Assembly: GCF_000024465.1 (NCBI RefSeq)
Contig: NC_014010.1
Coordinates: 248,001 to 312,000 of the forward strand
Reading direction: 5' to 3'
Source of the DNA: Candidatus Puniceispirillum marinum IMCC1322
GTDB lineage: Bacteria > Pseudomonadota > Alphaproteobacteria > Puniceispirillales > Puniceispirillaceae
DNA length: 64,000 bases
Shown in pieces: positions 6,991-16,457 of this stretch. The number at the start of each line of letters is the position of its first letter. The stretch's first letter is position 1. The position numbers were made by a program, and so were the translations under genes. Below the pieces are notes generated by a model, which ran no database searches, was not told the DNA's origin, and saw nothing but the letters and a program-made list of their open reading frames with translations.

Positions 6991-9955
6991 GGAGGCGTTT
7001 CCCTTCTGGATCGATGAAATGTGGGCTAACAACTTCGACTAGAATTTCGCGTCCCTGTAGCGGGTTTACAGCGCGGATGATTTCGCCCATGCGGTTTGAC
7101 CCATTGCTGAGGAAGCCAAGGCCAATTGCATGACCTAGGCTGGGCGAATAACAAACGGATGTGACATAGCCTTGATCATGGGCGGCATTTACCGGATCAT
7201 CAACCCGCATGAGATGGGCACCAGCGTCAAGGGCGTCGGCATCATTTACTGGCTTTAGGCCAATCTGAATGATGGCATCTTTTTGCGTAAGACCTTCTCG
7301 GCGCGATAGCACACTGCCAATGCTGTCCTTGGTTGCGGATACCATGCGGCCTAACCCCAAATTGAGCGCGGTGGTCGTGCCATTTAATTCGTTACCAGCG
7401 GCGTGTCCTTTTTCAATGCGCATGACACCAAGCGCTTCGGTGCCATAAGGCACAATATCATAGGCTTCACCAGCCTCCATGATACGCCGGATCAGCGCAT
7501 CACCATAGCGCGTCGGAACAGCAAGTTCGTAAGCCAGTTCTCCAGAAAATGAAATTCTGAACAGACGTGCGCGCAATCCCCCGCATACTGTGACTTTACC
7601 ACAGGCCATAAATGGAAAGGCGTCATTGGACAGGTCAAATTCTGGATCAATGATCTTTTCAAGAAGTTTGCGTGCATTAGGGCCAGCGATGGCATATTGC
7701 GCCCAGCTTTCGGTTGTTGATATGAGTTGAACATCAAGATCAGGCCATAGGCATTGACGGCAGAATTCAAGATGCCTGAACACCCCTACGGCATTAGCAG
7801 TAGTTGTGGTCATGACATAATGTGACTCGGCAAGGCGTGCGGTTGTACCATCATCCATGACAATGCCGTCTTCGCGTAGCATCAGACCATATCGTGTCTT
7901 GCCTATTGGCAATTTTGCAAACCCGTTAGCATAGACCCGATTGATGAATGTTGTGGCATCACGGCCTTGAATATCAATCTTGCCAAGGCTTGTCACATCA
8001 CACACACCAACCGAAGCCCGTGTGGCCAAGACCTCACGGTCAACACTTTCGCGCCAATGGGTTTCGCCTGGCTGAGGATACCATTGCGCCCGCAACCACA
8101 TGCCAGCTTCGACAAAAACGGCACCTTGTTCTTCGGCCCATTTATGCGATGGCGTCAAGCGGGTAGGGCGGAAATGACGATCACGGGCGCGCCCTGCCAT
8201 AACGCCGATGGCTGTTGGTGTGTAAGGTGGGCGGAAAATAGTGGTGCCAACATCGGGAATGGATTTTCCCGAAAGTTCAGCCATGATCGCCAAGCCAGAA
8301 ATATTGGATGTTTTTCCTTGGTCAGTTGCCATGCCTAATGTGGTGTATCGCTTTAAATGTTCGACAGAACGGAAATTTTCCTGATGCGCCAGCTTTATAT
8401 CTTTGACTGTCACATCGTTCTGCTGGTCAACCCAAGCTCTTTTCTTGCCATAGCCGACATGCCAGAATGGCATAAGTTTGATAGGTGCATCTTCGGCTTT
8501 GGGTAATTTGATTGCTTTTGCCTTAATATCAATATCTGCAAGCAAGGTAACAGCTGATTGAACGCCGGATGACAAACATGAATCAAGGCTGAATTGGCCA
8601 TTAGCCGCGCCAGCAACACCCAGACCAACAGGCAATGTCCCACCGGGAACAAAGGCTGCAATATCTTGTTGCCATTGCGGAAAGCCACGTTGATGGCAGG
8701 TTAGATGCACATTGGGATTCCAGCCGCCAGCAACCCCAAGTGCACCGCATTTGATGGTGCGTGTTGTGCCATTATTCATGCGAACAGTGATGGCATTCAG
8801 GCCAAGTCGTCCAGAGGTGTCAACAACGCGTCCACCAGCCAGAACCTCAATACCCTCACATTTAGGCGCGTCGGGTCTCGTGTCAATGATCGCGCTGACA
8901 TCAATGCCTTTGTCACGTAAATCGGTAGCGGTGCGGTAACCATTGTCATTATTGGTAAAGATGGCGATTTGTGATGCCGGTGTGCTAGCCCACCGATTAA
9001 CATAGGAACGGATGGCACTTGCCTGCATTATGCCAGGACGGTCATTATTGGGGAAACATATTGGCCGCTCGATGGCACCGCCCGCCAGAACCGCCCGTTT
9101 GGAATAAATACGCCACAACACCTGACGTGGTTTACCGTCTGTCGGAACGGCAAGATGATCTGATATGCGCTCGACAGCGCCATAAACACCATGATCAAAG
9201 GCGCCAATAACTGTGGTGCGTGGCATACAGCGCACATTGCTCATTGAATTAAGTTCGGCAATTGTTTCTAGCGCCCAGTCAGCACAGGAGGCGTCACCTA
9301 TTTCATAGGTTTCGGCAGTCAGTCTGCCGCCTAGTACAAAGTCTTCATCAGCTATGATGATATCAGCACCAGCACGGGCTGCGGTTAGCGCGGCAGTGAG
9401 GCCAGATGGTCCAGCTCCAATGATCAACAGATCGCAATGTAAAAACCCTTTATCATAGCTATCTGGATCAGCTTTTGTTGATAATGATCCCAATCCCGCC
9501 GCGTTGCGGATGATGGGTTCATAAAGCTTTTCCCAAAAAGCCGCAGGCCACATAAATGTTTTGTAATAAAATCCAGCTGTCAGAAAATTTGAAAACAGAT
9601 CATTTATGGCCATGGCATCAAATTGTAACGATGGCCAGCGGTTCTGGCTTCTGGCTTCAAGCCCGTCGAATAATTCGGTAACGGTGGCGCGGCTATTAGG
9701 CTCTTGGCGTGCGCCTGAACGCAGTTCAACGATGGCGTTGGGTTCTTCGGATCCGGCCGTCATAACCCCTCGTGGGCGATGGTATTTGAATGATCGTCCC
9801 ATTAATCTGACATTGTTGGCGAGCAAGGCAGATGCTAGCGTATCACCCTCAAAACCATCAAATTTTTTACCGTCAAAGGTAAATTCAATCAACTTTGTAC
9901 GGTCAATCATACCGCCACTGTCTAGTCGGTTAGGTTGATTTGTAAAGTGACTCAT
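6983..9955 (-). CDS. soxA: Sarcosine oxidase alpha-type subunit (SoxA, possibly MgdC)
   Basis: 990 aa, the usual length for the family. Order of domains: an N-terminal ferredoxin-like segment (FTFDGKKFDGFEGDTLASAL, then GRSFKYHRPRG); a nucleotide-binding Rossmann region (LLIIGAGPSGLTAALTAARAG, about residue 177); and a C-terminal GcvT-like folate-binding domain (from about residue 600, ending in an aminomethyltransferase barrel). It oxidises an N-methyl amino acid together with the beta subunit and transfers the carbon to tetrahydrofolate. It overlaps soxD by 4 bases. The substrate may be N-methylglutamate rather than sarcosine, given the unusual delta subunit and the dmm neighbours. Confidence 0.9.
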   Translation of the reverse strand: MSHFTNQPNRLDSGGMIDRTKLIEFTFDGKKFDGFEGDTLASALLANNVRLMGRSFKYHRPRGVMTAGSEEPNAIVELRSGARQEPNSRATVTELFDGLEARSQNRWPSLQFDAMAINDLFSNFLTAGFYYKTFMWPAAFWEKLYEPIIRNAAGLGSLSTKADPDSYDKGFLHCDLLIIGAGPSGLTAALTAARAGADIIIADEDFVLGGRLTAETYEIGDASCADWALETIAELNSMSNVRCMPRTTVIGAFDHGVYGAVERISDHLAVPTDGKPRQVLWRIYSKRAVLAGGAIERPICFPNNDRPGIMQASAIRSYVNRWASTPASQIAIFTNNDNGYRTATDLRDKGIDVSAIIDTRPDAPKCEGIEVLAGGRVVDTSGRLGLNAITVRMNNGTTRTIKCGALGVAGGWNPNVHLTCHQRGFPQWQQDIAAFVPGGTLPVGLGVAGAANGQFSLDSCLSSGVQSAVTLLADIDIKAKAIKLPKAEDAPIKLMPFWHVGYGKKRAWVDQQNDVTVKDIKLAHQENFRSVEHLKRYTTLGMATDQGKTSNISGLAIMAELSGKSIPDVGTTIFRPPYTPTAIGVMAGRARDRHFRPTRLTPSHKWAEEQGAVFVEAGMWLRAQWYPQPGETHWRESVDREVLATRASVGVCDVTSLGKIDIQGRDATTFINRVYANGFAKLPIGKTRYGLMLREDGIVMDDGTTARLAESHYVMTTTTANAVGVFRHLEFCRQCLWPDLDVQLISTTESWAQYAIAGPNARKLLEKIIDPEFDLSNDAFPFMACGKVTVCGGLRARLFRISFSGELAYELAVPTRYGDALIRRIMEAGEAYDIVPYGTEALGVMRIEKGHAAGNELNGTTTALNLGLGRMVSATKDSIGSVLSRREGLTQKDAIIQIGLKPVNDADALDAGAHLMRVDDPVNAAHDQGYVTSVCYSPSLGHAIGLGFLSNGSNRMGEIIRAVNPLQGREILVEVVSPHFIDPEGKRLHA

Positions 9956-10239
9956 TTGCTGCGTCCCCTTTGGCGCGCCACATCGGATGCAAATTCAACT
10001 TTCTCAATGGTATGGGTTGTCGTGTCACGTGTCACAACTAACCATGAGCGATCACCTTGTTCGTGATACCAGAGCTCCTGATGTCGCCCAGCCGGATTAT
10101 CGCGCAGATACTGGTAATCGTAAAAGGCGGTGTCAGCATCCGCAGTTTGCCAATCAGGTCGGTTCAGCAATGATGCATCGCCAAGATAAATGAATTCCTG
10201 GGCATCTCGGGGGCCAAGTAAAGGATGATTTATGATCAT
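9952..10239 (-). CDS. soxD: Sarcosine oxidase delta-type subunit without zinc cysteines (SoxD, possibly MgdB)
   Basis: 95 aa. Classical SoxD begins with a CPxCGPR zinc-binding motif and has two more cysteines. This protein has HPLLGPRDAQEFIYLGDA at the corresponding place and no cysteine anywhere. The GPR core, the LRDNPAGRHQELWYHEQG block and the RDT motif that follow are family-like, so it is a genuine delta subunit with the zinc site lost. I recall, without being able to check, that N-methylglutamate dehydrogenase small subunits look like this. It lies 12 bases after soxB and overlaps soxA by 4. Confidence 0.85.
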   Translation of the reverse strand: MIINHPLLGPRDAQEFIYLGDASLLNRPDWQTADADTAFYDYQYLRDNPAGRHQELWYHEQGDRSWLVVTRDTTTHTIEKVEFASDVARQRGRSK

Positions 10240-10251
10240 GACTAGCGGCTC

Positions 10252-11502
10252 CTAATGCAGGTTCGGCTGGGCGCCGACGCCTTTTTCATCGATCATATAA
10301 CCGCGTTGGAAGCGGTCAAAGCGATAGGCTGTTGCTGTTTCATGTGGCTGTCCGGTTGCCAGAAGATGGGCAAAGCACCAACCTGAGGCTGGGGTGGCCT
10401 TAAAGCCGCCATAGCACCAACCCCCATTGAAAAACAGCCCATCAATATGTGTTTTGTCAATTATTGGCGATCCATCCATCGACATATCCATGACGCCGCC
10501 CCACATCCGCAAAATTCGGGCGCGGCCAATCATGGGCATGATTGCCATGCCACCTTCACACACATCTTCGACGGTCGGCAGGTTCCCACGCTGGGCATAG
10601 GTGTTATAGCCGTCAATATCGCCACCAAACACCAAACCACCTTTATCTGATTGAGAAATATAAAAATGCCCCATTCCAAAGGTTACAACTCCCGGAATGA
10701 CTGGTTTTAACCCCTCAGACACAAAGGCTTGCAGAACATGGCTTTCAATTGGCAAGCGCATGCCAGCATTTGCCATCACGCGTCCGGATGACCCAGCAAC
10801 AGCACAGCCAACCTTTTCAGCACCGATAAATCCGCGGGACGTCTCGACGCCGCTACAGACGCCATTTTCAATTCTGAACCCTGTTACTTCGCAGTTCTGA
10901 ATAATGTCAACACCACGACTGTCTGCACCGCGCGCATAGCCCCATGCGACAGCATCGTGGCGTACTGTGCCGCCCCGCCGTTGCGCCAGTCCACCCTTGA
11001 TCGGAAAACGAGCATCATCAAAATTCAAAAATGGGCATTCGGCGCGAAGTTGGTCGGCATCGAGCAAATCGGCGTCAGCCCCATTCAAAAGCATGGCATT
11101 GCCGCGTCTTACATAAGCATCACGTTGGGCATCAGAATGAAAAAGATTTATAATGCCGCGCTGGCTGACCATCGCATTATAGTTAAAGTCCTGTTCCAAC
11201 CCTTCCCAGAGTTTTAGGGACAATTCATAAAATGGCTCATTACCGTCAAGTAGATAATTTGACCGGATGATCGTTGTGTTGCGTCCGACATTGCCGCCGC
11301 CTATCCAGCCCTTTTCAAGAACGGCGACAGATTTTTCCTTGAATTGTTTGGCTAAATAGTAAGCTGTCGCCAGACCATGACCACCACCGCCTATAATGAT
11401 GATATCATAATGCGCTTTTGGTTCAGGCGAACGCCAGGCTGGTGTCCAGCCTTTATGTCCGGTAAGTGCTTCCTTAATGACCCGAAACCCTGAATATCGC
11501 AT
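10252..11502 (-). CDS. soxB: Sarcosine oxidase beta-type subunit (SoxB, possibly MgdA)
   Basis: 416 aa FAD-dependent D-amino-acid-oxidase-fold protein. The dinucleotide motif IIIGGGGHGLATAYYLA lies near residue 36, GGGNVGRNTTIIRSNY near 67 is the flavin-attachment region, and GGWCYGGFKATPASGW lies near the C-terminus. It carries the oxidation site of the heterotetramer. GGAG precedes the ATG in the leader. It is first in a tightly packed BDAG operon. The tail (IDEKGVGAQPNLH) and the glycine-rich GGWCYGG block differ from the sarcosine oxidases I remember, one of several hints that the substrate is N-methylglutamate. Confidence 0.88.
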   Translation of the reverse strand: MRYSGFRVIKEALTGHKGWTPAWRSPEPKAHYDIIIIGGGGHGLATAYYLAKQFKEKSVAVLEKGWIGGGNVGRNTTIIRSNYLLDGNEPFYELSLKLWEGLEQDFNYNAMVSQRGIINLFHSDAQRDAYVRRGNAMLLNGADADLLDADQLRAECPFLNFDDARFPIKGGLAQRRGGTVRHDAVAWGYARGADSRGVDIIQNCEVTGFRIENGVCSGVETSRGFIGAEKVGCAVAGSSGRVMANAGMRLPIESHVLQAFVSEGLKPVIPGVVTFGMGHFYISQSDKGGLVFGGDIDGYNTYAQRGNLPTVEDVCEGGMAIMPMIGRARILRMWGGVMDMSMDGSPIIDKTHIDGLFFNGGWCYGGFKATPASGWCFAHLLATGQPHETATAYRFDRFQRGYMIDEKGVGAQPNLH

Positions 11503-11588
11503 GTAGATCTCCTATAACGATAAAAGTGTGACCAGTCGTATGGTTTTGTAAATGCGCGAATCGGACAAACCATGTGTAAAACACGACA

Positions 11589-12719
11589 TTATACAGCCAG
11601 CGTGGTGATTTTACCGTCTAGAATGTCTTTTATCAGCACTGTTTCGTGGGTGGTTGCGGCATGTTGTGCGGCCATGCCCATGATCACTGCCATCATGCCA
11701 TCATGGATGCTGACTTCGACAGCACCATGTCCGCGAACCACGTCAGCAAATTTTTGATGTTGATAAAAGGTTGAGCCATTATGGTCTCCAGCTTCAAGCA
11801 ATTCAGGGTCAACAGGAATATCAATGCTACGTGGTCCTGGTGGGTTGCGCGGACTGACAGTTAGTTTGGCAATGGGTGGGGCACCAAGATCAGCCGCCCA
11901 GAAACGTGTTGGCCCCGGTACCTGACATTCAATTTTACCCGCAACACCAACCGCAGAAATTTCTTCCTGATAACGCGACCCTTCGGCAAACATACATAAT
12001 TCCAGCATCGCGCGACTGCCAGAGGCAAATTCAATGATCACATAGCCATGATCCCATATATCGGGGATCTGCCCATCATATGTTTCGTTCGTATGGTTAT
12101 GGCCTTGTCCAGCCGAGGCCATAACCCGCACCGGATCAGACTGTAAAATCAAACGCATCAGATCAAAAAAATGACAGCATTTTTCAACCAAGGTTCCGCC
12201 TGTCTTGACATTAAAACGGTTCCAGTCATCAATTTTTGGCAGAAACGCAAAGCGATGCTCGCGAATTGTGAGCATGTCAATTCCGCCAGTATCCTGAGGC
12301 GCATTTTCAATCAGCGCGGTGACAGCCGGCATATAGCGATATTCCATAGCCACCCAGACCGGCGCTGGATAATTTTTTTCAAAATCCTGAAGCCGAACTA
12401 TATCTGACACATGAGTGAAAAGTGGCTTTTCAACCAGAATAGGAAGCGACCTGCGACGTGCTATCTCGAGCAATTGATCGGCATGACAGAAATTAGGGCT
12501 GACGATAACCAGACAGTCCAGTCGTTCATCAGCTAGCAAACTCTCAATTGAATCATGAAAATGGGCATCAGGTGCCAGCTTTGACGCTTCGGCTTGCATG
12601 CCTGGATCAGGTTCTATAATGCCAAGCACGGTGGTGTTGGCAAGCAAAGCGATATTGCGCAGATGTTCTTGCCCCATCATGCCGCATCCGATAATTCCGT
12701 AATTAATATGTTTACCCAT
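11589..12719 (-). CDS. Gfo/Idh/MocA-family oxidoreductase
   Basis: 376 aa NAD(P)-dependent dehydrogenase. The N-terminal Rossmann domain has GIIGCGMMGQEHLRNI, and the conserved VEKPLF motif supplies the catalytic lysine. The second domain carries the CCHFFDLMRL His region. Family members oxidise sugars, inositols or related polyols. It lies 47 bases downstream of the GntR gene in the same direction and is probably co-transcribed with it; the sox operon follows after 86 bases. The context with an SsuD-like monooxygenase and a TRAP transporter gives no certain substrate. Confidence 0.8.
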   Translation of the reverse strand: MGKHINYGIIGCGMMGQEHLRNIALLANTTVLGIIEPDPGMQAEASKLAPDAHFHDSIESLLADERLDCLVIVSPNFCHADQLLEIARRRSLPILVEKPLFTHVSDIVRLQDFEKNYPAPVWVAMEYRYMPAVTALIENAPQDTGGIDMLTIREHRFAFLPKIDDWNRFNVKTGGTLVEKCCHFFDLMRLILQSDPVRVMASAGQGHNHTNETYDGQIPDIWDHGYVIIEFASGSRAMLELCMFAEGSRYQEEISAVGVAGKIECQVPGPTRFWAADLGAPPIAKLTVSPRNPPGPRSIDIPVDPELLEAGDHNGSTFYQHQKFADVVRGHGAVEVSIHDGMMAVIMGMAAQHAATTHETVLIKDILDGKITTLAV

Positions 12720-12766
12720 TCACTCGTTCCTAACGCTTCATAATATTTAATATTTCGTGTCTATTG

Positions 12767-13477
12767 TCATTTCCAACGGGCACGATAGCGGGCTTTGGCC
12801 GGATCAAACCATGTGCTGGACGCTTCGACAAGCTGTCCGTGCTGGTCCCAGGCTAATCGTTCGCAAAACCCCCATACTGTTTGATCACTTTGATTGAAAA
12901 GGGGTTGTCCCCAGTCAGGCATAGGCGCGACAGAAACACTGTCTTCTACCTTGGCTATCCAAAAGCCAAGATGCTCTTTGTAAAGCTGGTAAAGTGAATG
13001 TGACATGTGGTTTTGACCATCATCAAGATCGAATTTTCCGTCAATCCAGATTTCTTCTAACGCGACTTTGACATCACCAAGATGACGCACGCGGCGAATA
13101 CGATGCGCCTTGTCGGAACCGCCTATATCAGGCAAACAAGCAGGCTTTGCAATCCGGCTTGCCGAGATCAGTTCTGCGCTTGGATTGCCAATTCCGTCAA
13201 TGAGTTCCAGATGAAAGAAAGCGTAAATAGACTCGCGGTTGCTTTTGTGACGGATATAGTTACCTGATCCTTGAATGCGTTTCAGCATACCGCGATTGGT
13301 CAACTCAGCCAGCGCAAGCCGTAAAGTGCCAACAGCGATACCCAGTTCTTTGGCAAGAACGCGTTCAGGCGGCAACCGTTCACCATCAAGCCGGATTTTG
13401 GCGTTGACTTCGCGTTCTAGTAAATCGCAGACCTGCATATATAGCGGAATTGTTCCGCTCAAATTGGTTTTTAACAT
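12767..13477 (-). CDS. GntR-family transcriptional regulator (HutC/UTRA type)
   Basis: A 236 aa form starts at the ATG at 13477; a longer frame starts at 13540, and neither has a strong ribosome site. The N-terminal winged helix has PLYMQVCDLLEREV, GERLPPERVLAKELG and NRGMLKRIQGSGNYIR. A C-terminal UTRA-type effector domain follows, with VALEEIWIDG. It is divergent from the monooxygenase/TRAP operon and directly upstream of the Gfo/Idh gene, so it most likely represses both in response to a pathway metabolite. A matching palindrome lies in the intergenic region. Confidence 0.82.
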   Translation of the reverse strand: MLKTNLSGTIPLYMQVCDLLEREVNAKIRLDGERLPPERVLAKELGIAVGTLRLALAELTNRGMLKRIQGSGNYIRHKSNRESIYAFFHLELIDGIGNPSAELISASRIAKPACLPDIGGSDKAHRIRRVRHLGDVKVALEEIWIDGKFDLDDGQNHMSHSLYQLYKEHLGFWIAKVEDSVSVAPMPDWGQPLFNQSDQTVWGFCERLAWDQHGQLVEASSTWFDPAKARYRARWK

Positions 13478-13538
13478 TTTTAAAAACTTTTGATTGATCG
13501 CCCACATAAAATCTGTAAAGTTAATATATTGATACAGC

Positions 13539-13554
13539 ATTGATCTATATCAAT
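13539..13554. promoter_or_regulatory. Candidate GntR operator ATTGAT-CTAT-ATCAAT
   Basis: A perfect 6-bp dyad with a 4-base centre lies in the divergent gap between gntR and the monooxygenase gene, 62 bases upstream of the regulator's preferred start and 78 before the monooxygenase start. HutC-type regulators bind short dyads of this size. A related half-site TTGAT occurs close by at 13529-13533. Confidence 0.4.
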
Positions 13555-13632
13555 CAAGGCTGCTTTTCGCACATTAACGATGACAAAAGATCATTGCAAA
13601 GTGGTTGGGTTAAATGAAGTTGGGGGTTTTAG

Positions 13633-14790
13633 GTGTCGATTATTCCAGTTAAATCTGAAGGGCTAGGTGCGTCAGAAGTGGCGTGGTTTGCGCCGCTTTG
13701 CTCGGATGATTACCAGTATCTTGGTAAACCAGACGGTGATTTGCGCAGTAGCTGGGAAAATACATCGCGTATTATCCGCAAAGCTGATGAGCTAGGTTTT
13801 CGCAATATTCTGTGTCCGTCTTCTTATCAAGTCGGGCAGGACACTTTGACCTTTGTCGCGGGCAACGCCCCATTGACATCAAATATCAATATGCTAGCAG
13901 CTGTGCGCTGTGGCGAGATGCAGCCTATTATGCTGGCGCGGACAATCGCGACACTGGATCATATGCTAGAGGGCCGCTTGACTATCAATATCATTTCTTC
14001 AGATTTTCCAGGTGAGGTTGCGGATAGTAACTATCGCTATCAGCGTTCACGTGAAGTGGTCGAAATTCTGAAACAGATATGGAATCGGGATGAGATAAGC
14101 TATCAGGGTGAGATATATAAATTCGATACATTACCAACCGATCCAGCGCGTCCCTATCAGCAGAATGGGGGCCCATTACTATATTTTGGGGGTTATTCAC
14201 CTGCTGCAATCGAATTATGCGCACAGCATTGTGACGTATATCTGATGTGGCCGGAAACCAAGGATATGCTGGCTGAACGCATGAAAGCTGTTCATGAGCG
14301 CGCTAAGGATTATGGCCGGGTTCTTGATTACGGATTACGCGTCCATGTCATTGTACGTGATACCGAAGCCGAAGCGCGAGATTATGCCGAGCATCTGGTC
14401 AGCCAGCTTGATGATGAATATGGAAAGGCTATTCGCAATAGGGCGCTTGACTCAACCTCGTTGGGCGTTGCGCATCAGGCACGCAACCGTGACGAAGCTG
14501 ATGATTTTGGCTATGTCGAACCACATTTATGGACAGGTGTGGGACGGGCAAGATCGGGATGTGGCGCCGCTTTGGTTGGATCAACAGATCAGGTACTATC
14601 CGAGATCGAGGCATATCAGAAGATGGGTATCAACGCCTTTATATTTTCTGGCTATCCGCATTTAAGCGAGTGCGAGTCATTTGGCAAACGGGTATTGCCA
14701 CAATTATCAACATGTTCATTGCCTGAGGTCTATGGGCGGGTGCCGTCAAGCACACCAAACACGCCACTTGGCAACGGCATACGTAAATAG
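13633..14790 (+). CDS. LLM-class flavin-dependent monooxygenase, SsuD-like
   Basis: 385 aa bacterial-luciferase-fold enzyme starting at GTG. It follows alkanesulfonate monooxygenase SsuD along its length: VAWFAPLCSDDYQYLG at the start, ATLDHMLEGRLTINII, GGPLLYFGGYSPAAIE, RVHVIVRDTEAEA, then HLWTGVGRARSGCGAALVG with the conserved Arg, and FIFSGYPHL. The position of SsuD Cys54 appears to be valine (near residue 67). Such enzymes use FMNH2 and O2 to cleave C-S or C-N bonds. No SsuE reductase gene is nearby. It is the first gene of an operon with an aldo/keto reductase and TRAP genes rather than ssuABC. Confidence 0.82.
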   Translation: MSIIPVKSEGLGASEVAWFAPLCSDDYQYLGKPDGDLRSSWENTSRIIRKADELGFRNILCPSSYQVGQDTLTFVAGNAPLTSNINMLAAVRCGEMQPIMLARTIATLDHMLEGRLTINIISSDFPGEVADSNYRYQRSREVVEILKQIWNRDEISYQGEIYKFDTLPTDPARPYQQNGGPLLYFGGYSPAAIELCAQHCDVYLMWPETKDMLAERMKAVHERAKDYGRVLDYGLRVHVIVRDTEAEARDYAEHLVSQLDDEYGKAIRNRALDSTSLGVAHQARNRDEADDFGYVEPHLWTGVGRARSGCGAALVGSTDQVLSEIEAYQKMGINAFIFSGYPHLSECESFGKRVLPQLSTCSLPEVYGRVPSSTPNTPLGNGIRK

Positions 14791-14803
14791 GAATGTGGAT
14801 ATA

Positions 14804-15712
14804 ATGGATCGTTTATCAATTAATCGTGGGTCTTCGATGCCACAACTCGAACTTAGCCGCATTGTTTATGGTATGTGGCGTCTTGCAGATGATGAAAATC
14901 GTGACGTGTCACATGTTCAGGCCAAGGTTGAAGCCTGTCTTTCCCAGGGTATCACCAGCTTTGATCAAGCCGATATATATGGCAATTATGAGTCTGAACG
15001 TTTGTTTGGAAAATTGTTGAAAGAAGCACCACATATAGTTGACAATATTGAAATTATTACCAAGTGTGATATTCAATTATTGACTGATAAGTCACCTGAG
15101 CGCGTGGTAAAATATTATGATACTAGCGCGACGCATATTAACCATAGTGTTGATAATTCATTGAAGCTTATGAATATCGATCATATCGATATCCTATTGT
15201 TGCATAGGCCGGATCCATTGATGGATCATCATGAGACCGGCGCGGCACTAGATGCGCTGATAGCATCAGGTAAAATTGGCAGTGTTGGTGTTTCAAATTT
15301 CAAGCCATGGGATATAAATTTGTTGCAATCGGCCATGTCTAATCCTATTGCATCCAACCAGATTGAAATTTCACTGCTGGCGCATGATGCGTTTACGAAT
15401 GGCGATATTGCGTTTGCCCAGGAAAAGAATATTGCCCTAATGGCATGGTCACCTCTGGCCGGGGGCGGTTTATTTGAAAAATCCAACAAAGTCTTGTTTG
15501 ACAAACTTTCCGACATAGGTGCGCGCCAGAACTGTGACGCATCGGCGGTTGCCGTGGCGTGGCTATTGGCGCATCCAGCGGGCATTATGCCTGTCATGGG
15601 CACAAATAATCTTGATCGCATCGCGCATCTTGGTGATGCCTGCAAAATTGAGATGGATCGTGAAACTTGGTTTGTTTTGTATGAGATGGCGCTTGGCCAT
15701 GAAGTGCCTTAG
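14804..15712 (+). CDS. Aldo/keto reductase, YdhF-like
   Basis: 302 aa NADPH-dependent (alpha/beta)8 reductase. The start at 14804, 13 bases after the monooxygenase stop, is chosen because the longer frame from 14681 runs inside the preceding gene. It has the active-site set: Asp and Tyr in SFDQADIYGNYESE, Lys in EIITKCDI and His in DILLLHRPDP. NADP-binding residues include SWSPLAGGG-like WSPLAGGGLF. It probably reduces an aldehyde or ketone formed by the upstream monooxygenase. Confidence 0.85.
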   Translation: MDRLSINRGSSMPQLELSRIVYGMWRLADDENRDVSHVQAKVEACLSQGITSFDQADIYGNYESERLFGKLLKEAPHIVDNIEIITKCDIQLLTDKSPERVVKYYDTSATHINHSVDNSLKLMNIDHIDILLLHRPDPLMDHHETGAALDALIASGKIGSVGVSNFKPWDINLLQSAMSNPIASNQIEISLLAHDAFTNGDIAFAQEKNIALMAWSPLAGGGLFEKSNKVLFDKLSDIGARQNCDASAVAVAWLLAHPAGIMPVMGTNNLDRIAHLGDACKIEMDRETWFVLYEMALGHEVP

Positions 15713-15803
15713 GCATTAGATAGGCTTTGACATAACTGGTTTGGTCATGAAATAGAGATTGCGGTGTTTGAACATAATGTCGCCTGCAAAGAATGGGGAG
15801 TTT

Positions 15804-16457
15804 ATGCATAATTCTGACAGCAATCACGATAATGATGCGTCAATAAACAGCGTGAGCTGGACAATTGCGCGCACCATATCGTCGGTTATGGCTCCTGTGT
15901 CATGGCTGAACAAGCTAGTTATTGCGATTAGCAAACAACTAGCTTGGGTTGCCCTGTTAATTATGGTGATCATGATTCTGTTGCAGGTGTTTTTTCGCTA
16001 TGTGCTTAATGATGCCCTGGCGTGGCCAGATGAAGCCGCCAGGCTTTGCATGCTGTGGATGACGGGTCTTATGGCACCTTTTGCCATGCGTACAGGTGGG
16101 TTTGTTGCCATTGATATGTTGCCGCGTGCTTTGCCGAATAGATTGGCGCAAGCGCTTACTTTGTTCCTGCTGACATTGTCAGTCATTGTATTGATCTATG
16201 CGATAAAGTTTGGGTGGAAGCATACGATGGGGTTTGGCGGCAATTTTGCCTCTTCATCTTTGAAGCTACCGCTTGACTGGTTCGGTATGGATATGGTCCG
16301 GCTGAAATTGCGATATGTTTATGCGTCCTTGCTGTTTGGTGTTAGCTTCTTGTTCACGGTCACCATCGAGTTGATTTTGCGGAGCATCATTGCGCTACTG
16401 GTGCCTAATTTTCCGTTGCCGCAGATCACCTCGCCAGGAACGGCAGGAGCTAATTGA
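15804..16457 (+). CDS. TRAP transporter small permease (DctQ family)
   Basis: 217 aa with four hydrophobic segments (about residues 45-65, 80-105, 120-145 and 170-200). The region FFRYVLNDALAWPDEAARL is the classic DctQ signature. The start at 15804 follows GGGAG with proper spacing; an upstream ATG at 15759 lacks this. Its TGA overlaps the ATG of the large permease (TGATG). It partners DctM and the periplasmic receptor to import an organic anion using the sodium gradient. Confidence 0.88.
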   Translation: MHNSDSNHDNDASINSVSWTIARTISSVMAPVSWLNKLVIAISKQLAWVALLIMVIMILLQVFFRYVLNDALAWPDEAARLCMLWMTGLMAPFAMRTGGFVAIDMLPRALPNRLAQALTLFLLTLSVIVLIYAIKFGWKHTMGFGGNFASSSLKLPLDWFGMDMVRLKLRYVYASLLFGVSFLFTVTIELILRSIIALLVPNFPLPQITSPGTAGAN

